Below are positions 50,544 to 58,562 of a stretch of 58,562 nucleotides of DNA, in pieces; within the stretch, counting starts at the first letter, position 1; every line of letters starts with the position of its first letter. The notes under the pieces were generated by a model, which had not been told where the DNA came from, did no database searches, and worked only from the letters and a program-made list of their open reading frames with translations. Origin of the DNA: Nitrospira sp. (lineage in GTDB: Bacteria; Nitrospirota; Nitrospiria; Nitrospirales; Nitrospiraceae); assembly GCA_020853775.1 (NCBI GenBank), contig JADYYH010000015.1, positions 1 to 58,562 on the forward strand. Direction: 5' to 3'. Position numbers and translations under genes: made by a program.

Positions 50544-51323
50544 TCATGACATTCGGATCGCAATATCTCGCGAGAGCCTTAATCCTTGCCGGCCCACTTG
50601 TATCGTCACACGAACGCGCACCACATCACGCGCGTCATTGACCACCCCTCCACTTCTGTTGAAATACTGCAGCTGCAGATCACTCACATCGTTCAACACC
50701 GTACTTGCTACGCCGTCCACTTCACGCATCAATCGCTGAGTTCCTTCATCAGAGCGCTTGACGTAGTAGCGAACCCGGTTCAGCAAAATGACGGCAGTCT
50801 TCGGCTGATATTGTTCGAGCGTCGGGGTCATGAGCGGCAATGTTTGCTTTCGGCCGTCGGCAGCCAGACGATGCCAGACACAATGCGCTGCGGTGCACAG
50901 GAGCACCTGCTTGCCTTTCGGCCAATCCGAAGCGTCCTCAACTGGCAGGTCCTGCCGGCCCGCCTCAACAAGCTGCGTGAGGAGCGTTGACGATCCGCTC
51001 AAGTTGGCAAAAAACTCCACTTCGCCCAGCCCCGTCTTCATAAAGACCGTGTCTCCGACCAATAATCCTCCACCGGCCAATCGCAGTTCGCTACACAACA
51101 CGTCCATCCCTAGCCGCAGTTCTTGATTCGCCGTCATGCTGGCATGCTGGGAACTCAATCGAACGCCGTATGCGGCAAACGCTTGAATGGCCGCCGAGAC
51201 CGCAACGCTGCTGATCGCCAGCGCGATGAGAAGTTCGATGAGACTGACTCCCCTGGTATTAAGGCGCCCTTCCAACCGCATCGGCTCCGCCTGGTATGAA
51301 GCACAACGTCTTGTGTGTGTCAT
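50544..51323 (-). CDS. PilW-like minor pilin of the upstream cassette
   Basis: A 259-residue prepilin with RGVSLIELLIALAISSVAV as cleavage site and helix, including Glu at position five. The downstream MDVLCSELRLAGGG is typical of PilW/ComGF-type proteins. The ATG overlaps the stop of the preceding pilV-like gene (ATGA at 51323-51320). An inner start at 51281 would give a shorter, more usual leader of eleven residues. It pairs by type with pilW at 44665. Confidence 0.84.
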   Translation of the reverse strand: MTHTRRCASYQAEPMRLEGRLNTRGVSLIELLIALAISSVAVSAAIQAFAAYGVRLSSQHASMTANQELRLGMDVLCSELRLAGGGLLVGDTVFMKTGLGEVEFFANLSGSSTLLTQLVEAGRQDLPVEDASDWPKGKQVLLCTAAHCVWHRLAADGRKQTLPLMTPTLEQYQPKTAVILLNRVRYYVKRSDEGTQRLMREVDGVASTVLNDVSDLQLQYFNRSGGVVNDARDVVRVRVTIQVGRQGLRLSRDIAIRMS

Positions 51324-51847
51324 GACAAGACCATCAAGCCGGTAGCACGTGGGTTTGCCCGGATCGTACGCAGGCGCACTTCGCGCGCCTGGCCGCCGAG
51401 CGTTGTGAAACTCGCGCGCGCCTCAATCGTCGCCAGGCTCGCAGCTCCAAGCTGTCCTCCGCGGTTGAGTTCCACCGTCCAGACGAGTCTGATATTGGAC
51501 TGCGTCAGGCTCCCCGTGAAGATACCGTCGCCATTGGTCTCATCGCCCAGCAAACCGTCGTCGTGCATGAGAGATTCCAGTGTGCCGTTCTGATCGAGAT
51601 CATCTGCCAGCAATTGATCCCACGGCAGACTTCGCTTCCCCTCCAGACATGATTCAGCCAGAGCCAAGGCCGTTGTGGTCATCGCCCCGCGCTGAAGGCC
51701 ACGCTGCGCCCATTCACACATTCCAATCGTCCCGATGATTCCTATCGACAGGACCACCAAGGCCACCATGCTTTCCACCAGCGTAAACCCTGCGGTACTC
51801 ATCGTCGAACCTGGTTGTTTCGTCTGCTTCGTCACTGATCGTTTCAT
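51320..51847 (-). CDS. PilV-like minor pilin of the upstream cassette
   Basis: A 175-residue prepilin with the signal AGFTLVESMVALVVLSIGIIG and Glu at position five, matching the PilV type. The middle has an acidic, calcium-binding-like stretch (DDLDQNGTLESL, GDETNGDGIF). Both ends overlap neighbours by four bases (ATGA), so translation with fimT-like and pilW-like genes is coupled. It pairs with pilV at 45789. Confidence 0.85.
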   Translation of the reverse strand: MKRSVTKQTKQPGSTMSTAGFTLVESMVALVVLSIGIIGTIGMCEWAQRGLQRGAMTTTALALAESCLEGKRSLPWDQLLADDLDQNGTLESLMHDDGLLGDETNGDGIFTGSLTQSNIRLVWTVELNRGGQLGAASLATIEARASFTTLGGQAREVRLRTIRANPRATGLMVLS

Positions 51848-52278
51848 GACATCGATACCCGCCCCGTAATACTCACGGTGATCTGATGCGTCACCCGACT
51901 GGAATCACTCAGCACTATGGTCGTTGCCGTAGCGGACCGGCCGCTGGATTGGAAGAAGATCTCGGGCCTGGTGCTCATGGACTCGACCACCGTGCCGGTG
52001 TGCGCAAACTCATAACGACGCAGCACGGTCGTCTCACAGTCCACACATTCCGTGCGTAACTCGGATTGCGCCGTATTCACCACGACGCGAACGCGTTCGT
52101 GCCGCGCCATGGCTAATTGCCTGGCCATCCGTAATTCAGATGCAATCTCTGTCACCACTGCCCGCTGTCGATGTTTCGCAACAAGTGCCGTCCACCCTGG
52201 CACGCTGACTCCGAGTACGATCGCCACGATGGCGAGCACTGTACAAAGCTCTACAAGACTGACTCCGCGTTCGTTCAT
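51844..52278 (-). CDS. FimT/GspH-like minor pilin of the upstream cassette
   Basis: A 144-residue pseudopilin starting MNERGVSLVELCTVLAI, with a very short leader, Glu at position five and the GspH-type follow-up ELRMARQLAMARHERV. A CVDC pair suggests a disulfide. AAGGAG seven bases before ATG 52278 gives a firm start. A strong hairpin (52326-52359) lies about 50 bases upstream in the leader. It is the first gene of the upstream cassette. Confidence 0.87.
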   Translation of the reverse strand: MNERGVSLVELCTVLAIVAIVLGVSVPGWTALVAKHRQRAVVTEIASELRMARQLAMARHERVRVVVNTAQSELRTECVDCETTVLRRYEFAHTGTVVESMSTRPEIFFQSSGRSATATTIVLSDSSRVTHQITVSITGRVSMS

Positions 52279-52325
52279 GTCCGCTCCTTTCTTCGAGCGC
52301 GTAGAGCATTTCCAAGTTCCGTGCC

Positions 52326-52359
52326 GTTGGATGTTTGCGCATGGCGCAAGGCATCCAAC
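52326..52359 (-). promoter_or_regulatory. Strong hairpin in the leader of the upstream pilin cassette
   Basis: On the minus strand GTTGGATG pairs with CATCCAAC (8 bp), and inside that TTGCGC pairs with GCGCAA (6 bp), separated by a small bulge and closed by a CAT loop. There is no following T-run on either strand, so it does not look like an intrinsic terminator. It lies about 50 bases ahead of the fimT-like start and may act in mRNA stability or as an operator palindrome. Confidence 0.55.
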
Positions 52360-52573
52360 GTTAACCGGCTTGCTTAAAAACCTGGGATAAGATGCAGGGA
52401 TGGGGGGATCTTGCGCGGACGGAGCCTGCACTCAGACAGTGAAATGCCCGGTGCCTATACGCTTGGACAATTCTGAACTGTTCCGAATCAGATACAGTGC
52501 CCCGACCATTCGGATACAGATGACGGACTCATCATGGTCTACAAACTGGCTCTGACAGCCACTTTGCAGGGAT

Positions 52574-53347
52574 TTACTGAGGCAGGTTAATGAGAGACCA
52601 ATACCAGTTGAGGAAGGGCTGGTGAAACAGGAGCGCAAGAAGCGATCCCGCCGCGAGGAATGGTCCAAATGGAATATATTGATCACGCCTGGTGATCCCG
52701 GCAGCAATCAGCCCGACACCGACGAGGGATCCTAGAAACGAGCCGATCATGATGGCTAACAACACCGGCTTCCATCCGATAAACGCCCCGACCATCGCCA
52801 TGAGTTTTATGTCCCCGCCGCCCATGCCTTCTTTCCCGAAGACATAGGGGCTGACCCAGGCCAGGAACCACAGGATACCTCCGCCCACGAGGATGCCCAG
52901 CAGGGAGTCTACCAGGCCGATCGGCAGAACCACGGCGGCACAGACCAGCCCCACGGCAATCCCCGGTAACGTCACGGCATCGGGAATCATCGTATGGGAA
53001 AGATCCGTCCCCGTAATCACAATCAGGGCCGAGAGTAAGGCCGCATATACGAACGCTTCGGCGGTGAAGTCGAACATCAAAAATATGAGCAGGTAGCCGA
53101 TGGCATTGGCGGCTTCGACCAGCGGATATTGGATGGAAATCGGCACCTGGCACGAACGGCACCGGCCACGCAGGAGCAGATAGCTGACAATCGGAATGTT
53201 GTCGTACACGGCGACGGGTTGCCGGCAGGCAGGACAGTGCGAGGCGGGCCAGGCGACAGACTCCTCTCGTGGCAATCGGTAGATACAGACGTTGAGAAAA
53301 CTGCCGATGACTGCGCCAAATAACAGCAGTATCACATATGGGACCAT
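52574..53347 (-). CDS. pilD: Prepilin peptidase / methyltransferase PilD
   Basis: A 257-residue bifunctional membrane enzyme that cleaves prepilin leaders and N-methylates the new end. The zinc-binding cysteines are C38-x2-C41 and C63-x2-C66 (CPAC, CRSC). The aspartyl protease motifs are TDLSHTMIPD and GMGGGDIKL. About eight membrane helices are present. GGGAGG lies close ahead of ATG 53347; the TTG three bases earlier would overlap it. It stands about 300 bases ahead of the minor-pilin genes on the same strand and presumably serves both cassettes. Confidence 0.95.
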   Translation of the reverse strand: MVPYVILLLFGAVIGSFLNVCIYRLPREESVAWPASHCPACRQPVAVYDNIPIVSYLLLRGRCRSCQVPISIQYPLVEAANAIGYLLIFLMFDFTAEAFVYAALLSALIVITGTDLSHTMIPDAVTLPGIAVGLVCAAVVLPIGLVDSLLGILVGGGILWFLAWVSPYVFGKEGMGGGDIKLMAMVGAFIGWKPVLLAIMIGSFLGSLVGVGLIAAGITRRDQYIPFGPFLAAGSLLALLFHQPFLNWYWSLINLPQ

Positions 53348-53567
53348 CAAGCCTCCCGATACGGCTCGCTCACATTACGCTCACGGGACTGTCTAAGTAT
53401 AGGTAGACAGCCCTAAGACAATAAGAGCATGCATTCGCCCCTCTGCGCCCGCCTCTTTTCATTTACAAACGCCAGGAGCACTGCGTATAATCCGACAACG
53501 CTTTTGGCCCGAGAAGTCGAAGATTCAATCTGAGCATTGCCTTTATTCCAAGTGGAGCGAGAAGTAC

Positions 53568-53852
53568 ATGCCGACAGCTGCCAGGACTACCAAAAGTCGA
53601 ACCACAGCCTCATTACCAGAGCCGATTCTTCCCGCGCGCAAGCGACGCCCGGAAGCACTGACCACACGCGAACAGGAAATTCTTGAGTTGATCTGGACTG
53701 GCTTCAAGAACAAGGAAATCGCCCAGCGGCTCAAAATCAGCGTGAAAACCGTCGAGGCGCACCGAGCCAACATGATGAAGAAAATTCGGGTCTCGAACAC
53801 CGCCCAACTGCTCAAGGCTGCCATTCAGGGCAAAATGCTCAAGCTGAGGTAG
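53568..53852 (+). CDS. Solitary LuxR-type (GerE) helix-turn-helix regulator
   Basis: A 94-residue protein with a basic, threonine-rich N-terminus and a complete LuxR-type DNA-binding domain (LTTREQEILELIWTGF, KEIAQRLKISVKTVEAHRANMMKKI). There is no receiver or ligand-binding domain, as in GerE-type regulators. GGAG about ten bases ahead of the ATG supports the start. It is divergent from pilD, so it may regulate pilus genes; no target site was recognised. It is convergent with rlmB, ten bases apart. Confidence 0.88.
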   Translation: MPTAARTTKSRTTASLPEPILPARKRRPEALTTREQEILELIWTGFKNKEIAQRLKISVKTVEAHRANMMKKIRVSNTAQLLKAAIQGKMLKLR

Positions 53853-53862
53853 TCCGCCGGCT

Positions 53863-54645
53863 TTATGTTCCGGCCTGCCCCTCTCTTCGTTCCCGACGCT
53901 GACGCACAGCCTCATACAGAACGATGGCCGCCGACGCCGAGACATTGAGCGAGCTGACCTTCCCCGACATAGGAATGTGCGCCGCATCATCGCAGGCACT
54001 GCGAACCCCTGGGCGCACACCCTTGCCTTCTCCGCCGAACACCAGCGCGACCGGCCCTCGAAAGTCCAGTTCCGTGTACACCTTCGGCGCTTCGGCATCC
54101 AGCGCATACACCCAGACACCGGCCTGCTGCAGCCGCTCAATCCATCGCGACAGGTTGGGCACTCTGCCGACCGGCATATAATCCACCGCTCCCGCTGACG
54201 CCTTAGCCACCACACTCGTCAGCCCCACGGCACGGCGTTCCGGAATGAACACACCCTGCGCCCCGGACGCTTCAGCCGTGCGGAGGATCGCCCCTAGATT
54301 GTGAGGATCTTCGACACCATCGAGCAACACCAGCAGAGGCGTCTCGCCAGGAGTCTGCGCCGAAGCGAGAATGGCGTCCGGGTCGGCATAGGACTTGGCG
54401 GCGACGAGTCCAACCACACCCTGATGATGGCCGGCAGGAACAAGCCGGTCGAAAGCCACACGTGGTTCGACATATACGGGGATGCGCTGCTCTCTGGCCA
54501 GCCGCACGATGTCTCCGAACTGCCGATCTGTCCCCAACACGAGCAGCCGCTGGATAGGGCGGGACCCGGCACGAAGCGCCTCGCGCACGGCATGGAGACC
54601 GTAAATCAGCTCCGCCGAATTATCGCTTCCAGCGGCTGGTGCCAT
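53863..54645 (-). CDS. rlmB: 23S rRNA 2'-O-ribose methyltransferase RlmB (TrmH family)
   Basis: About 260 residues. An N-terminal substrate-binding domain starts at LIYGLHAVREAL, and the SPOUT knot methyltransferase follows with its three motifs: DPHNLGAILRTAEASG, ALVFGGEGKG and SLNVSASAAIVLYE. RlmB methylates the guanosine of helix 90 in 23S rRNA. The ATG at 54645 lies 26 bases inside the end of cysS, and the longer frame to 54768 only antiframes that gene. The cysS-rlmB order is common in bacteria. Confidence 0.9.
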   Translation of the reverse strand: MAPAAGSDNSAELIYGLHAVREALRAGSRPIQRLLVLGTDRQFGDIVRLAREQRIPVYVEPRVAFDRLVPAGHHQGVVGLVAAKSYADPDAILASAQTPGETPLLVLLDGVEDPHNLGAILRTAEASGAQGVFIPERRAVGLTSVVAKASAGAVDYMPVGRVPNLSRWIERLQQAGVWVYALDAEAPKVYTELDFRGPVALVFGGEGKGVRPGVRSACDDAAHIPMSGKVSSLNVSASAAIVLYEAVRQRRERREGQAGT

Positions 54646-56080
54646 CCGGCCTGTCCTCGATGATAATGCCGTGGGACGCCAACTCGGCTCGGAGCTGATC
54701 CGCCCGTTGATAGTCCCTGGATTGTTTTGCAGCCAGTCGGGCGGCAATTCTGTCAGCGATTTCTTCATCGGACAGGGCGCTCATTGAGACCTCTGCGGTG
54801 CCATGGGATTCGCGCGACCCAGGACGACTGAACTGCCACCTGTCCTGCTGCAACAGCCCCAACACCGCGCCCAACGAACGAAACTCCTCCCTCACGGCCT
54901 GCCGCATCTCAGCGGACAGCCCAGCATCCAGTGCCTTGTTCGCTTCCCCGCGCAACTTCTGTAACGCGGCCACCGCATTCGGCGTATTCACATCATCGTC
55001 CATGGCGTCGGCAAACGCCTGCCGTGTTCGTATGCTGGTCTCACGCACCTGCTGATCGGCCGCGCCATGGGCAGGAGCCGGCTCCTTCAATCGCTCGAAG
55101 AGGTCATACAATCCGTTGAGGGCGTTTTTGGCTTCCGCTACGCTGTGATCGGAAAAGTCCAACGGGCTGCGGTAGTGCGTAGACAGCAGAAAGTATCGCA
55201 ACATCTCGCCGGTGACGGCATCAGGCCATTCAGATTTGTCAAAGATTTCGCGAATGGTAAAGAAGTTGCCCAACGACTTGGACATCTTCTCGTGGTTGAT
55301 CTGCACAAAGCCGTTATGTACCCAATAGCGCGCGAATTCTTTGCCGGTCGCGCCGCATGATTGGGCAATCTCGTTTTCATGATGCGGGAAAATGAGATCC
55401 ATGCCGCCGCCGTGAATGTCGAACGTTTCACCGAGATGCCGCATCGCCATCGCCGAACATTCGATATGCCAGCCAGGACGACCCGGCCCCCACGGGCTGT
55501 CCCATGACGGTTCACCGGGCTTACTCCCTTTCCAGAGGGCAAAATCCATGGGGTGCCGTTTGCGCTCGTCCACATCCACGCGGGCGCCGGCCTGCAAATC
55601 TTCGATCTTTCGTTTGGAAAGGCGACCATACACCGGATACCGGTCGACCTGAAAATAGACGTCTCCATCAACGCGATAAGCCATGCCTTTATCCACTAAG
55701 GTCTCGACCAGGGCGACGATCTCGGCCATGTGCTCGGTCGCCTTGGGCTCAAGCGTGGCCCGTCGCACTCCGAGCCTGTCCATGTCGTCATAGTAGGCCT
55801 TGATGTAGGTCGCCGTGATGTGGTCACAACTGACCCCCTGCTCATTCGCCCGCTTGATGATTTTGTCATCCACATCGGTGAAGTTCTTCGCGAATTCCAC
55901 GGCAAAGCCGATGTATTCCAGATAACGTCGCAGCACATCAAAGACCAACGCGCTGCGGGCATGTCCGATATGACAGTAGTCGTAGACCGTCACCCCGCAG
56001 ACGTACATGCGGACTTTTCCTGGCACCATCGGCTCGAACGGTTCCTTGCTTCCGGTCAGAGTATTATAGATACGCAACAT
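54620..56080 (-). CDS. cysS: Cysteine--tRNA ligase
   Basis: A 486-residue class I aminoacyl-tRNA synthetase. The HIGH motif is in YCHIGHARSALV and KMSKS in NHEKMSKSLGNFF. Zinc ligands are the cysteine in YVCGVTVYD, the cysteine in WHIECSAM and the HHEN segment. The C-terminal domain ends with SDEEIADRIAARLAAKQSRDY, as expected. It charges tRNA-Cys. The gene is between dedA and rlmB, with six bases to dedA. Confidence 0.96.
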   Translation of the reverse strand: MLRIYNTLTGSKEPFEPMVPGKVRMYVCGVTVYDYCHIGHARSALVFDVLRRYLEYIGFAVEFAKNFTDVDDKIIKRANEQGVSCDHITATYIKAYYDDMDRLGVRRATLEPKATEHMAEIVALVETLVDKGMAYRVDGDVYFQVDRYPVYGRLSKRKIEDLQAGARVDVDERKRHPMDFALWKGSKPGEPSWDSPWGPGRPGWHIECSAMAMRHLGETFDIHGGGMDLIFPHHENEIAQSCGATGKEFARYWVHNGFVQINHEKMSKSLGNFFTIREIFDKSEWPDAVTGEMLRYFLLSTHYRSPLDFSDHSVAEAKNALNGLYDLFERLKEPAPAHGAADQQVRETSIRTRQAFADAMDDDVNTPNAVAALQKLRGEANKALDAGLSAEMRQAVREEFRSLGAVLGLLQQDRWQFSRPGSRESHGTAEVSMSALSDEEIADRIAARLAAKQSRDYQRADQLRAELASHGIIIEDRPDGTSRWKR

Positions 56081-56086
56081 GATGCG

Positions 56087-56725
56087 TCATGACTCCATAG
56101 ACGGGCGGCGCTTAGGCCAATGAGACCAGAGGAAATAGCCGAGGCCCGCAGCCAGCAATACACCGATCACCAGATCCGCGTGATGGAAATACTGGTGCAG
56201 TTCATTCCAATGCTCCCCCATCTTCACTCCCACATAGGCGAGCGCATAACAAAAGGGCACCGCGCCAATAAATGAATAGAGCACGAACTTTTTGACGTCC
56301 ATGCGCGCAATTCCTGCCGGGAGCGAGATAAACGTTCGTACGACTGGCAACAGTCGGCCGATCAATACCGCCGCCTCTCCATGTTTGGCAAACCAGCGGT
56401 CGGCCAGTTCCATATCATGTTGGGACACGAGAAAGTACCGGCCGTACCGCTCGACAAACGGCCGGCCGCCCCAGACCCCGACATAGTAGGCCACTAAGGA
56501 GCCCAACACGTTTCCGATCGCGCCGGCCAGCGTCACACCCACGATCGAAAACTGGCCGGTGAATACCAAGTATCCGGAGAATGGCATAATGATTTCACTT
56601 GGCAGGGGGATACAGGCACTTTCGATTGCCATCGTGATCACGATGCCGGTGTAGCCAAACGTCGAAATGGTGGCGATGACGAAGCGGCCGAGAACTTCGA
56701 TCAACCATTCAATCAGGGCGCTCAT
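56087..56725 (-). CDS. DedA-family membrane protein
   Basis: A 212-residue inner-membrane protein of the DedA/SNARE-associated family, recently linked to lipid scrambling and undecaprenyl-phosphate recycling. Family segments include ESACIPLPSEIIMPFSGYL, GNVLGSLVAYYVG and GRLLPVVRTFISLPAGIARM. Its ATG overlaps the surE stop by four bases. The order surE-dedA-cysS forms a tight run. Confidence 0.92.
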   Translation of the reverse strand: MSALIEWLIEVLGRFVIATISTFGYTGIVITMAIESACIPLPSEIIMPFSGYLVFTGQFSIVGVTLAGAIGNVLGSLVAYYVGVWGGRPFVERYGRYFLVSQHDMELADRWFAKHGEAAVLIGRLLPVVRTFISLPAGIARMDVKKFVLYSFIGAVPFCYALAYVGVKMGEHWNELHQYFHHADLVIGVLLAAGLGYFLWSHWPKRRPSMES

Positions 56726-57537
56726 GCGCGAGACCTCCTAGAAGAACGCCCTCTGGCCACACTCCTGGTGGCAGGCGGTTTGGAGAGCGGCTGTTCCCAA
56801 GCTCGAAAGTGCTCCAGCATCGCGTGATGGGTCGTATCGAGATGGATCGGCGTCACAGACACCATGCGGCGCTCCAAGGCTTCATGGTCGGCGTCTTGTT
56901 GACGGCTCCACGATTGACGGGTTCCCGCAATCCAGTAATATTTGCGCCCTCTCGGATCCACTTTCTCGACAATGGGATTATTGAAGCGGCGCCGACTCAA
57001 GCACGTGACCTTGACGCCCTTGATGGAACGCAAGGGGACATCGGGAATATTCACATTCAAAATGGTTTCCGCCGGCAATCCATGCCGTAACACTTCCGCA
57101 GCCACTCGGGCCGCATACTGCGCCCCCACCTCGAACCGGAACGTCTCCCCGCCTTCCTGCGACACCGCCACCGACGGAATGCCGAGGATCGTCCCCTCTA
57201 GGGCGCCTGACACAGTGCCGGAATACATGACATCATCGCCGAGATTGACGCCGCGATTGATTCCCGAGAGGATCATCGCCGGCGGTCCCGGCAAGATTTT
57301 CACCAAGGCAAGATTGACACAATCCACGGGAGTTCCGTTCACCATAAACACGCGTGGCGCCATTTTGGTAATGCGGAGCGGCTTGTGCAAGGTCACCGCA
57401 TGTCCCACGGCGGTTCGTTCACGGTCGGGTGCGACAATCCACACCTCCCCCAGCGCGCCGAGGGCAGCCGCCACGGCATGAATACCGGGAGACGCAATCC
57501 CATCGTCGTTGGTGACTAGAATCCGTACGCGCGCCAC
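56722..57537 (-). CDS. surE: 5'/3'-nucleotidase SurE
   Basis: A 271-residue metal-dependent nucleotide phosphatase of stationary-phase survival. Motifs are ILVTNDDGIASPG at the N-terminus, and SGINRGVNLGDDVMYSGTV in the active site. The start is GTG 57537, five bases after AAGGAG; the longer frame to 57717 runs through the tRNA region. The last 20 residues are basic and serine-rich. It leads the surE-dedA-cysS-rlmB run. Confidence 0.93.
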   Translation of the reverse strand: MARVRILVTNDDGIASPGIHAVAAALGALGEVWIVAPDRERTAVGHAVTLHKPLRITKMAPRVFMVNGTPVDCVNLALVKILPGPPAMILSGINRGVNLGDDVMYSGTVSGALEGTILGIPSVAVSQEGGETFRFEVGAQYAARVAAEVLRHGLPAETILNVNIPDVPLRSIKGVKVTCLSRRRFNNPIVEKVDPRGRKYYWIAGTRQSWSRQQDADHEALERRMVSVTPIHLDTTHHAMLEHFRAWEQPLSKPPATRSVARGRSSRRSRA

Positions 57538-57672
57538 AGACACTCCTTCTGCATGGAATTCACCGTGAAGGGAGAGGACTGAACTCGTTGGCTCACGAGG
57601 GGTGGGAGGGCAAGAAGGTTCACAGATAGGCGAAGATGGTTGGACAATACGTGATGGACTACATCGTGCCGA

Positions 57673-57749
57673 TGGTCGGGGCGGCGGGATTTGAACCCAC
57701 GACCCCTCGCACCCCAAGCGAGTGCGCTACCGGGCTGCGCTACGCCCCG
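57673..57749 (-). tRNA. tRNA-Pro (anticodon TGG)
   Basis: On the minus strand the acceptor stem is CGGGGCG/CGCCCCG, the anticodon loop CTTGGGG gives anticodon TGG, and the T-arm GTGGG-TTCAAAT-CCCGC closes properly. CCA is encoded. It lies between the MerR-type gene and surE. Confidence 0.96.
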
Positions 57750-57811
57750 ACACGACCGACATCGATGTTACCCACACGGTTGGACGCAGCCGCCCGCATC
57801 ACCGGAACACT

Positions 57812-58165
57812 TCATGCTGAATGTGAATCGATCATCCGGATGATCGCCTGGAGATCGCCCCTGACACGTTGCGCCAGTTCTTTCCGCGACCCGCTCTTCT
57901 TGACGGTTGCCCGTCCTCGACGAGCCCAGTACCGCTTCACTCCGGCCAGCGTATGCCCTTCATCATAGAGCATGCGCTTAATCTCCAGCACCGTATCCAC
58001 ATCGCGCTGCACATACAGTCGCTGATTGCCGCGGCTTTTCTTGGGCCTCAGGAAGCTAAACTCCGACTCCCAAAACCGCAAGACATAAGCCGGCAATTTA
58101 GAAATCTTGCTGACTTCGCCGATCTTATAAAAAACCTTACTTCCCAGTCTGGGATCATTCCCCAT
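57812..58165 (-). CDS. MerR-family transcriptional regulator
   Basis: A 117-residue regulator with a MerR winged helix-turn-helix ([25 protein letters not shown]) and the wing region [22 protein letters not shown]. There is no effector-binding domain beyond a short basic helix, and no metal-binding cysteines. Small MerR proteins of this kind beside ihfA are common in deltaproteobacteria and Nitrospira-like genomes. Its targets are unknown. It is 41 bases downstream of ihfA. Confidence 0.92.
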   Translation of the reverse strand: MGNDPRLGSKVFYKIGEVSKISKLPAYVLRFWESEFSFLRPKKSRGNQRLYVQRDVDTVLEIKRMLYDEGHTLAGVKRYWARRGRATVKKSGSRKELAQRVRGDLQAIIRMIDSHSA

Positions 58166-58206
58166 GACCGTGTCTCATGCTGCGTGTGCTCGTGGCAAGG
58201 TGGCGA

Positions 58207-58482
58207 CTAGGAATTCACGTACTTTTTAAAGACTTGACTCGGCCGAAACGTCACCACGCGACGGGGGGTAATACCGATTTCTTCACCGGTGCGCGGATTC
58301 CGTCCTTTACGGGCCCCTTTACTTCGAACGACAAAATTCCCAAATCCTGCAATTTTGACCGCATCACCCTTCTGCAGCACTCCCTTCAGCAGATTGAGCA
58401 CGAGTTCGACGATATCAGCTGCATCGTTTTTAGACACTCCAACCTGCTTGAAGATTTCGTTCGCGATATCCGCCTTTCTCAT
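58207..58482 (-). CDS. ihfA: Integration host factor subunit alpha
   Basis: A 91-residue HU/IHF protein. MRKADIANEIFKQVGVSK begins the dimerisation helices, and GFGNFVVRSKGARKGRNPRTGE is the DNA-bending arm with the conserved proline. The alpha-type arm and the C-terminal FRPSQVFKKYVN fit IHF-alpha. The ATG at 58482 follows GGGGGGAAAGGC. The gene order ihfA-merR is characteristic. Another HU-type gene starts at the left edge of the window. Confidence 0.92.
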   Translation of the reverse strand: MRKADIANEIFKQVGVSKNDAADIVELVLNLLKGVLQKGDAVKIAGFGNFVVRSKGARKGRNPRTGEEIGITPRRVVTFRPSQVFKKYVNS

Positions 58483-58562
58483 GCCTTTCCCCCCGCCATC
58501 CACTAGAGTCGTTCCTTAGGAAGTGCTTCTTGGTGTCGAGCGTCCAAGACAAAGAATTTCCC

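Noticed and set aside
52279-52573. Possible c-di-GMP riboswitch ahead of the upstream pilin cassette
   Set aside because: The conserved GEMM core sequences are absent; only a simple nested hairpin is present.

Overview
The window is a GC-rich, Gram-negative-type bacterial chromosome segment: exported c-type cytochromes, lipoproteins, an outer-membrane beta-barrel, Tat components and type IV pilus machinery are all encoded. The gene families and local gene order (ihfA-merR-tRNA-Pro-surE-dedA-cysS-rlmB, an alginate-export porin, paired DUF1264/OBAP proteins, PilY1) look most like a Nitrospira-type member of the Nitrospirota. This is recognition from memory, not a database result.

Layout. 1-1.8 kb: the start of an HU gene, an unknown gene, a YkgJ-type cysteine-cluster gene, and tRNA-Arg and tRNA-Lys. 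1.8-4.6 kb: a gene-poor accessory stretch behind tRNA-Lys, with a frameshifted tyrosine-recombinase remnant, a BLUF photoreceptor, three zinc-ribbon miniproteins and a 25-residue membrane peptide, ending at a PilZ gene. 5.1-8.0 kb: a minus-strand operon for a di-heme peroxidase-like protein, two OBAP paralogues and a mono-heme cytochrome c. 8.1-11.3 kb: a compact set for a saccharopine-dehydrogenase-like protein, an ALDH7-type dehydrogenase and a VOC oxygenase-like protein, probably lysine catabolism. 11.4-18.7 kb: RicT/PSP1, ImmA-like peptidase, EVE, YdcF, a second YkgJ, ThrH, a DUF559 nuclease between palindromic repeats, and RecQ. 18.8-25.3 kb: an exported protein, porin, two TatA/B genes, MidA-like methyltransferase, an exported unknown and a TSUP permease. 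25.5-30.2 kb: an ABC exporter-like protein whose nucleotide-binding motifs are nearly all degraded, then a GT2-LABN-GT39 glycolipid operon. 30.2-38.1 kb: M1 peptidase/PD40/PAP2 operon, double-receiver protein, FtsY, YbeY, PhoH.

38.2-53.3 kb is a type IV pilus locus on the minus strand. It holds two separate minor-pilin cassettes (FimT, PilV, PilW, PilX types), a PilB/GspE ATPase, a prepilin peptidase, PilY1 and an Ig-like lipoprotein. No major pilin, PilC, PilT, secretin or PilMNOP is present. Between the cassettes lies a short decayed piece matching the PilY1 C-terminus, suggesting that the upstream cassette once had its own PilY1. 53.5-58.5 kb is a housekeeping end.

The points most worth following are the peroxidase-OBAP-cytochrome operon, the ABC protein with degraded ATPase motifs and a hairpin over its ribosome binding site, the duplicated pilin cassette with its PilY1 relic, the cysteine-paired porin, and the DUF559 repeat unit.
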